The position numbers and the translations under genes are program-made. Of a DNA stretch of 20,988 nt, positions 15,967 to 20,988 are shown piece by piece. The notes beneath the pieces were generated by a model. It was given only the letters and a program-made list of their open reading frames with translations, ran no database searches and was not told where the DNA came from. Origin of the DNA: Nitrospinota bacterium (GTDB taxonomy: Bacteria; Nitrospinota; Nitrospinia; UBA9942); the NCBI GenBank assembly GCA_003489165.1, contig DNJG01000119.1, positions 997 to 21,984 of the forward strand. Direction: 5' to 3'. Numbering within the stretch: the first letter of the stretch is position 1; each line of letters opens with the position of its first letter.

Positions 15967-16143
15967 AGCCACAGAGACATAGAGGCACAGAGAAAGACAA
16001 AAAAATAAATAAGATTAAGGAGAAAGGGAGAAGATGGAGAGATGGAGAAAAGGTGAAATAAAATACTTTTTCTGTTCCCCTTTTCTCAAATTTCCCCATT
16101 TCTCCTTATTGTTTTCCTCTGTGTCTCCGTGACTCTGTGGCAA
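15967..16143. repeat. CACAG-rich imperfect palindrome, full-length copy (copy 3), between the two cheW genes
   Basis: The left half starts GCCACAGAGACATAGAGGC, and the reverse complement of the right end starts GCCACAGAGTCACGGAGAC. Both continue through GGAGAAA and GAGAAAAGG blocks towards the centre, so almost all of the ~177 bp can fold into one long imperfect hairpin. It fills the gap between the two cheW genes. No gene, transposase or target-site duplication is evident. Confidence 0.75.
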
Positions 16144-16156
16144 ATTTTTTATAATT

Positions 16157-16855
16157 ATGATAAAACACAAGACCAAAAGAAGTGTTGCTATGACAAATAC
16201 GGATGTCTGGGAAAAAATCGGGAAAAGGGCTAAAGAGGTTCAAAAGAAGTCAGAACTTCTGGAAAAGATATCTGAAAGTGAAAAGAAAAAAATTTTCAGG
16301 GAACGGGCTGACAGGCTAAGCCAGATTAAAAAGGAATCTGATGATAGTAAAGATTTAATAAAAATTATCTCTTTTAATATCGGAAAAGAACTGTATGGAA
16401 TTGATATAAGGCATCTTAACGAGGTCTATGAACTTGATAAAATCACCCCTATCCCCTGCACACCTCAGGCAATATCAGGATTGATAAACTTGAGGGGGAG
16501 CATTTTAACTGTTCTAAATCTGAATTTATTACTCAATCCCTCAGCCGAGACAACTCAAAAAGAGTTATCTGATGAACTATCTTCCTTTCATCCTTCACTT
16601 GCAAAGAGGGAAAACAGAGGGATGCATAAAATCCTTATACTCAGCAGTGGAGAAATAAAGGCAGGCATCAGGGTTGATAGTTTTAACGCTCTATATGAAC
16701 TCTCAAAAGACAGCATTCAACCAGTATCATCAATCTTTTTCGAGAAAAATAAGATTATCAAACATGAGTTTTTTGTAAACAACACCTCACTCTGGATTAT
16801 TGATGTAGAAGAGCTACTAAATGATAAGAGATTAATTGTTAATGAAGATGTATAA
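16157..16855 (+). CDS. CheW-like coupling protein with N-terminal helical extension (WspD-like)
   Basis: The product has 232 residues. The first ~67 are highly charged and probably helical (K-K-S-E-L-L-E-K-I). The CheW domain (about 68-225) follows: I-I-S-F-N-I-G-K-E-L-Y-G-I-D-I, then I-S-G-L-I-N-L-R-G-S-I-L-T-V-L-N-L. A CheW with an N-terminal extension is typical of the second coupling protein in Wsp-like systems. An extra Ser/Lys/Arg-rich loop (H-P-S-L-A-K-R-E-N-R-G) lies in mid-domain and may derive from a small repeat. ATG at 16157 or 16190 could be the start; the latter has a weak AGAAG at 7 nt and removes only residues next to the palindrome. Confidence 0.88.
   Translation: MIKHKTKRSVAMTNTDVWEKIGKRAKEVQKKSELLEKISESEKKKIFRERADRLSQIKKESDDSKDLIKIISFNIGKELYGIDIRHLNEVYELDKITPIPCTPQAISGLINLRGSILTVLNLNLLLNPSAETTQKELSDELSSFHPSLAKRENRGMHKILILSSGEIKAGIRVDSFNALYELSKDSIQPVSSIFFEKNKIIKHEFFVNNTSLWIIDVEELLNDKRLIVNEDV
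16588..16624. repeat. Possible repeat-derived insertion in the second CheW domain
   Basis: The segment encodes H-P-S-L-A-K-R-E-N-R-G, a peptide that resembles translations of dispersed palindromic repeats, in a loop where CheW proteins are usually shorter. It is judged from the pattern alone; no second copy is present in the window. Confidence 0.25.
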
Positions 16856-16892
16856 ACATAAGAAGCTTAAAGGGTTTGCTTTCATCTTTCAT

Positions 16893-16920
16893 TTGTTTCT
16901 TTCATATCTTATGTTATAAT
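16893..16920 (+). promoter_or_regulatory. Sigma-70 type promoter with extended -10 for the chemoreceptor gene
   Basis: TTGTTT (16893-16898), a 16-nt spacer and a perfect TATAAT (16915-16920) preceded by TGT (extended -10). It lies 36 nt before the receptor ATG, inside the 100-bp gap after the second CheW. It suggests extra expression of receptor and CheA. Confidence 0.6.
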
Positions 16921-16955
16921 CGGCTTCTAAATTTATTGAAGGGAGGAAAAATAGG

Positions 16956-18476
16956 ATGAAAATTTTATCTTTTTTAAATTTCAGCAGATTGCAGAGACAG
17001 CTTGTTCTGACCGTAACACTTACACTTATTATCGGTTTCTGTATAACAACATTTTTATCTATTAAACATAATATGGCTAATATGGAAGAGGGGGAGCGGA
17101 TAAAGATCGCCCTGTTTACATCCACAGTTTCCGATGTAATAAGGGAAGAGATGGTTACTGGCAATGCAGAGCTTGTTACAAACTGGCTAACAAATATCAA
17201 AAATTCCGGAAGTTTTAAGGTGGTTCGTCTGATGCGCACAGATAAGACAGAGGCATTCGCTGACAACCAGACAATAGACAAGGTAAACAATTATCTTAAT
17301 TCCAAGGCATTTTCTCAAAAATTAGCTACAAAACAACAGAATGAAATCTTAATTACAAATAAAGATATGTTTGATAGGGCAGTTCAAGGTGCCGCTGAAG
17401 TTGCCTACAATGAAACAATAAATGGAGAGCCTGTCCACACCCGTTTAATCCCAATTATCAGGGATGAGCGATGCGTTACCTGCCATGGGTATGAGAATAA
17501 TCCTGTCCGAGGCATCCTCCAGGTTTCAGCATCAAGGACTGAACTTTTGAGTAATATAAAGAGCGATGCTATTAACGGAATTATAGGTGCTGTCATTATA
17601 ATTATAGCAATCAGTATTACTATGAGTTATCTTATTCAAAAGATAGTCATAAAACCTATAGCAGAGGTTATTTTTAAAATAACATCAGCCGTAACCCAGC
17701 AGGAGCAGGTTACTTCACAGCAGGCATCATCTGTTAACCAGATAACTACCACCGTAGAAGAACTGAATGCATCATCAAAACAGGTATTTACAAAATCAGA
17801 ATTCCTTGCACAACAGTCTAAAGAATCCCTCTCTATTGCACAGGAAGGGCAGAAGGCAGTGGAAAAAAGCATTGCTGAAATGAATTTAATAAAAGATAAG
17901 GTGGGAACGATTGCAGAAGAGGTTCTCACCTTAAGTGAAAAGACAAATCAAATTGGCATGATTATAAATGTAGTTGAAGATATAGCCAATAAGACTGATA
18001 TGCTTGCATTAAATGCCTCAATTGAGGCCGCAAAGGCGGGAGAGCATGGAAAGGGTTTTGCGGTGGTCGCATCTGAAGTGCGTTCCCTTGCAGACCAGAG
18101 CAAAAAGGCTACAGATAAGATTTCTACCCTTATCCAGGAGATACAGTCATCTGTCAATTCCACAGTCCTTGCAACTGAAGAGGGGGCAAAAAAAGTGGAT
18201 GCAGGGGTCAGCCATATTTTAAATGCAGGCTCAACCATTAATAACTCTATCAATACAATCCAGACAACTTCAGATTCAGCCAACGAAATCAGCATTGCAT
18301 CAAGACAGGAATCCCTTGCAAATGATCAGGTAGCCGAGGCTATGACTCATATCAATAACGGAATGAAAGAGACAAGCAATGCAATAAAAGACCTGCATTT
18401 AATTGCACAGGATTTACAAGAACTTGTTGATAGACGGAAAATTAGTAGGCCTGAATTAAATCTGAAAAATAAATAA
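16956..18476 (+). CDS. Methyl-accepting chemotaxis protein with a periplasmic haem-c sensor domain
   Basis: The product has 506 residues: TM1 (about 15-35), a periplasmic sensor (about 36-206) with CVTCHG (Cys173, Cys176, His177), TM2 (about 207-228) and a cytoplasmic MCP coiled coil. The signalling tip at about 340-380 has D-M-L-A-L-N-A-S-I-E-A-A-K-A-G-E-H-G-K-G-F-A-V-V-A. The CXXCH predicts covalent haem c, as known in periplasmic sensor domains of some Geobacter receptors. Order and spacing of sensor features (V-x-x-x-R-T-x-x-x-E-A-F, then I-P-I-I/L-P-V-L, CXXCHG, R-G-I-L) match the kinase at 8503-10050. A full HAMP is not obvious after TM2. GGGAGG lies 9 nt before the ATG. It should feed CheA through the two CheW proteins. 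Confidence 0.95.
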   Translation: MKILSFLNFSRLQRQLVLTVTLTLIIGFCITTFLSIKHNMANMEEGERIKIALFTSTVSDVIREEMVTGNAELVTNWLTNIKNSGSFKVVRLMRTDKTEAFADNQTIDKVNNYLNSKAFSQKLATKQQNEILITNKDMFDRAVQGAAEVAYNETINGEPVHTRLIPIIRDERCVTCHGYENNPVRGILQVSASRTELLSNIKSDAINGIIGAVIIIIAISITMSYLIQKIVIKPIAEVIFKITSAVTQQEQVTSQQASSVNQITTTVEELNASSKQVFTKSEFLAQQSKESLSIAQEGQKAVEKSIAEMNLIKDKVGTIAEEVLTLSEKTNQIGMIINVVEDIANKTDMLALNASIEAAKAGEHGKGFAVVASEVRSLADQSKKATDKISTLIQEIQSSVNSTVLATEEGAKKVDAGVSHILNAGSTINNSINTIQTTSDSANEISIASRQESLANDQVAEAMTHINNGMKETSNAIKDLHLIAQDLQELVDRRKISRPELNLKNK

Positions 18477-18479
18477 GGA

Positions 18480-18514
18480 AGGGTTCAAGTGAATACCCTT
18501 GCCGCTGGAACCCT
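18480..18514 (+). promoter_or_regulatory. Inverted repeat in the gap between receptor and cheA
   Basis: AGGGTTC (18480-18486) and GAACCCT (18508-18514) are perfect 7-bp arms with a 21-nt loop in the 50-nt gap. There is no T run. The hairpin could protect RNA or tune CheA translation, because the cheA ATG at 18527 has no visible Shine-Dalgarno. Confidence 0.4.
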
Positions 18515-18526
18515 ATACTTAACAAT

Positions 18527-20988
18527 ATGCCATTCAGTAAAGAGGAATTTGAGAAGCTGTTTGAAATTTTCAAACTGGAGTGTGATGAGCATATACAGAA
18601 ACTCAACAGCGGTATACTGACCCTTGAGGAAAATCCTGATAATGTAGGACTCATTGGAGAAATTCTTCGGGATGCGCACAGCCTTAAAGGTGCTGCCCGA
18701 ATGATTGATTTTAAATCAATAGAGGATATTTCCCACAACCTTGAAACAATTCTCGGAAAAATAAAAAAGGGTGAAATCAAACTTTCAACTGAAATCGCCA
18801 ATCTAATCTTTAACAGTCTGGAAAACATCTCTGAAATCGTAAAAATCATATCACAGGGGGGCAGAGAAGATGAGGTTGATATCTCATCACTGATTGAACA
18901 GCTAAAGAAGGCATCAAAAGGGGAGCCATTTTCAAAGCCGTCAGCCAAAAAAAATAAGCCGGATGAAACACCCAACCTATACCCCCTTTCTGAAGATGGG
19001 ATAGATATGAATCTTTTCATGGAAGAGACAACCGATTCATATCAGAATCTTATAAACAGCCTCATCAAGATTGAGAAATCTCCTGACAATAAAAAAGCGA
19101 TAGAGACTGCCTATAACCAAATACATGCCCTGAAGGGGAGTGCCCGCATGATAAAACACAGTAAAATGGATTCACTCTCACTTGCCATGGAACAGATATT
19201 ATCAGGGGCTATGGACAAAAAAATTGTTATAACTCCTTCGTTGATAAGCACCCTCCTATCAGGTGCAGATTTCATAAAAATATTTATCCATCAAATCGGC
19301 AGCAAGATGAATCCTCCATATAATTGGCAAAACTCTGATGAAGTTCTGCCTAAAGATATAGATCAAAACACATTTAGAGAACTTATTGATATTATCAATT
19401 CAGTTAATCCATATCTATCGACAGACAGGCAACAGACGACTGAAACTTCACCAAAAATACCTAACATTAAAAAGGGGCATAAGCCTAATGACGGGGCTTC
19501 TGCCATCCAGTCAAAAAACACTGTTAGGGTAGCTTCCGAAAAGCTTGATAGACTTATGGAAGAGGCGGGCGAGCTTTTAATCATGAAGTTAAAGGCACAG
19601 CAGAGGGTTATCCATGTCCAGTCAATAATCAATGAATGTAATTTGACTAATCAGTCATTTAAAAAAAATAAAAGGGTAATTCGCCACCAGGCAAAATTGC
19701 AGAATGATAAAACCTCAGAGGTTACAGAAAAACGCATATTAACAGAATTTGAAAAAAAAATTTCAAACCTCTCTGACAGGCTTGATTCTTTCTATAAGAC
19801 ACTGTCTAATGACAGTCACCAGCTTTCACTTATCATCGAAAAACTTCAGGACGATATTAGAAAAACAAGGCTCCTCCCCTTCCATACAATCATGAGTGCA
19901 TTTCCAAAGATGGTAAGGGATATATCTGTCAATGAAAATAAAAAGATAAAATTTGAATTCTCAGGCGGCGATATTGAACTTGATAAATTTATCCTTGAAG
20001 AGATTAAATCCCCCCTTATGCATATGCTACGCAATTCCATTGACCATGGAATAGAACCGACGGAAGATAGAATTAAATTTGGTAAAACCGAAGAGGGGAA
20101 TATAAAAATATTGCTGTCTCAGAGAGGAAATAATGCCATTATAGAAATAATTGATGACGGTAGCGGAATAAACATTGAACAACTAAAGAGTTCTGCTGTA
20201 AAAAAAGGATTATATACAGAAAAAGAGATGCAGCAGATGAAGGAGAGACAAATACTGAATATCATATTTCAACCAGGCTTTTCTACAAGTAAAATTATTA
20301 CGGACATATCTGGCAGGGGAATTGGAATGGATGTAGTAAAGGCTACCATTGAACGCTTAAATGGAACAATTGACATTGAGACATCAAAAAATACAGGAAC
20401 AAGATTCATTCTTACAATCCCTCTAACCCTCAGCATAACCCATGCTATTAAATTTTTTGTCAACAACGAAATTTATTACATCCCTATCAATATGATTGAA
20501 AGAATAATAATAGTTGACGAGAAGAATCTGTCTACCATTGAGAGGGGACTTGCGATACATTATAATGGTTCAATAATACCTTATGTCCGCATGCAGCAGA
20601 TATTGGAGATACCGGTATCTGAGTCTAAAGAGTCAGAGAGGTTTGCAATTATCCTTAAAACAGGCAATACAATGGCAGCATTTGCTATAGATAAATTCCT
20701 TGGGGAAGAGGACATAACTATAAAAGGTCTGGGAAACTATATGAAGAGGGTTAGAAATATCTCAGGGATTACTATTATGAGCGATGGCAATATTGCACCA
20801 ATTTTAAATGTACCCGATATGATTAATGCAATCCAGCTCAGAGGAATAGCATCAACAAAGAGAAAAATAGAAAGTCCTGATGTAGAAAAACACCTTTCAA
20901 TTCTTGTGATTGATGATTCAATTATGACAAGAACACTTGAAAAAAATATACTTGAATCTTATGGCTATGATGTAGTAACCGCCATTGA
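18527..20988 (+). CDS. cheA: Hybrid CheA histidine kinase with two Hpt domains and C-terminal receiver (3' end outside window)
   Basis: 820 codons are open to the window edge. Order: Hpt 1 (about 5-110) with D-A-H-S-L-K-G-A-A-R (His51); Hpt 2 (about 162-265) with I-H-A-L-K-G-S-A-R (His200); a linker; P3 dimerisation helices (about 325-440); and P4 ATPase with M-L-R-N-S-I-D-H-G-I-E (about 500), D-D-G-S-G-I and G-R-G-I-G-M-D-V-V (about 595). The P5 CheW-like domain (about 620-760) and a receiver starting L-S-I-L-V-I-D-D-S (about 785) follow, cut by the edge. There is no P2 domain. A CheA-receiver hybrid is the layout of WspE/FrzE-type alternative systems. It takes signals from the haem-c receptor and could phosphorylate its own receiver and the HD-GYP regulator (inference). 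In-frame upstream codons hold no other start. Confidence 0.95.
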   Translation, partial: MPFSKEEFEKLFEIFKLECDEHIQKLNSGILTLEENPDNVGLIGEILRDAHSLKGAARMIDFKSIEDISHNLETILGKIKKGEIKLSTEIANLIFNSLENISEIVKIISQGGREDEVDISSLIEQLKKASKGEPFSKPSAKKNKPDETPNLYPLSEDGIDMNLFMEETTDSYQNLINSLIKIEKSPDNKKAIETAYNQIHALKGSARMIKHSKMDSLSLAMEQILSGAMDKKIVITPSLISTLLSGADFIKIFIHQIGSKMNPPYNWQNSDEVLPKDIDQNTFRELIDIINSVNPYLSTDRQQTTETSPKIPNIKKGHKPNDGASAIQSKNTVRVASEKLDRLMEEAGELLIMKLKAQQRVIHVQSIINECNLTNQSFKKNKRVIRHQAKLQNDKTSEVTEKRILTEFEKKISNLSDRLDSFYKTLSNDSHQLSLIIEKLQDDIRKTRLLPFHTIMSAFPKMVRDISVNENKKIKFEFSGGDIELDKFILEEIKSPLMHMLRNSIDHGIEPTEDRIKFGKTEEGNIKILLSQRGNNAIIEIIDDGSGINIEQLKSSAVKKGLYTEKEMQQMKERQILNIIFQPGFSTSKIITDISGRGIGMDVVKATIERLNGTIDIETSKNTGTRFILTIPLTLSITHAIKFFVNNEIYYIPINMIERIIIVDEKNLSTIERGLAIHYNGSIIPYVRMQQILEIPVSESKESERFAIILKTGNTMAAFAIDKFLGEEDITIKGLGNYMKRVRNISGITIMSDGNIAPILNVPDMINAIQLRGIASTKRKIESPDVEKHLSILVIDDSIMTRTLEKNILESYGYDVVTAI

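Noticed and set aside
18489..18614. Short leader frame starting GTG after an AGGAAGGG, overlapping the cheA start
   Set aside because: About 41 codons in a different frame from cheA, with no recognisable content; the Shine-Dalgarno-like run is a plausible chance purine stretch.
18442..19020. Minus-strand frame of 192 codons opposite the start of cheA
   Set aside because: It mirrors the Hpt-coding region of CheA; no ribosome-binding site or recognisable domain.

Overview
The window is AT-rich DNA (GC in the mid to high 30s by eye) from a Gram-negative, cytochrome-rich anaerobe. The organism cannot be named from the sequence. The multihaem cytochromes, NHL propellers, sigma-54 control and dispersed palindromic repeats would suit an uncultivated Nitrospirota- or Desulfobacterota-like bacterium, but that is inference.

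The left half (about 1-7,000) lies on the minus strand and is an extracellular or periplasmic electron-transfer locus. In transcription order it holds three small c7-type triheme cytochromes (6827-5330), a hexaheme cytochrome resembling the Geobacter filament cytochrome OmcS (5049-3832), an NHL-propeller protein with an OmpA peptidoglycan-binding end (3763-2336), a second NHL protein (2068-1190), a second OmcS-like hexaheme cytochrome (1188-37), and the first codons of another gene at the left edge (26-1). These five cytochromes carry 21 CXXCH motifs. Three sites on this strand match the sigma-54 consensus, at 7015-7001, 5149-5135 and 2329-2315. Each precedes one of the transcription units.

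Upstream on the same strand is a two-component operon (10050-7112). It encodes a membrane histidine kinase whose periplasmic domain carries a CXXCH haem motif, and an NtrC-type sigma-54 activator overlapping it by 4 nt. The simplest model is that this haem-c sensor pair switches on the three sigma-54 cytochrome promoters.

The right half (10322-20988) is on the plus strand and is a chemosensory cluster. It holds a receiver-HD-GYP protein, a dCache-PAS histidine kinase, CheR-TPR, CheW, a second CheW with an N-terminal extension, a haem-c methyl-accepting protein, and a hybrid CheA with two Hpt domains and a receiver that runs off the window. The gene content resembles the Wsp (alternative cellular function) class, here linked to c-di-GMP turnover through HD-GYP rather than to flagellar CheY. 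The chemoreceptor and the sigma-54 kinase have similar haem-c sensor domains, so the same redox cue may feed both transcription and the array.

Overlaid on this are several short repeat families: heptanucleotide arrays that encode the signal peptide of one cytochrome, CACAG-rich imperfect palindromes in three places (one supplying the C-terminus of the HD-GYP protein), and smaller palindromic insertions inside coding regions.
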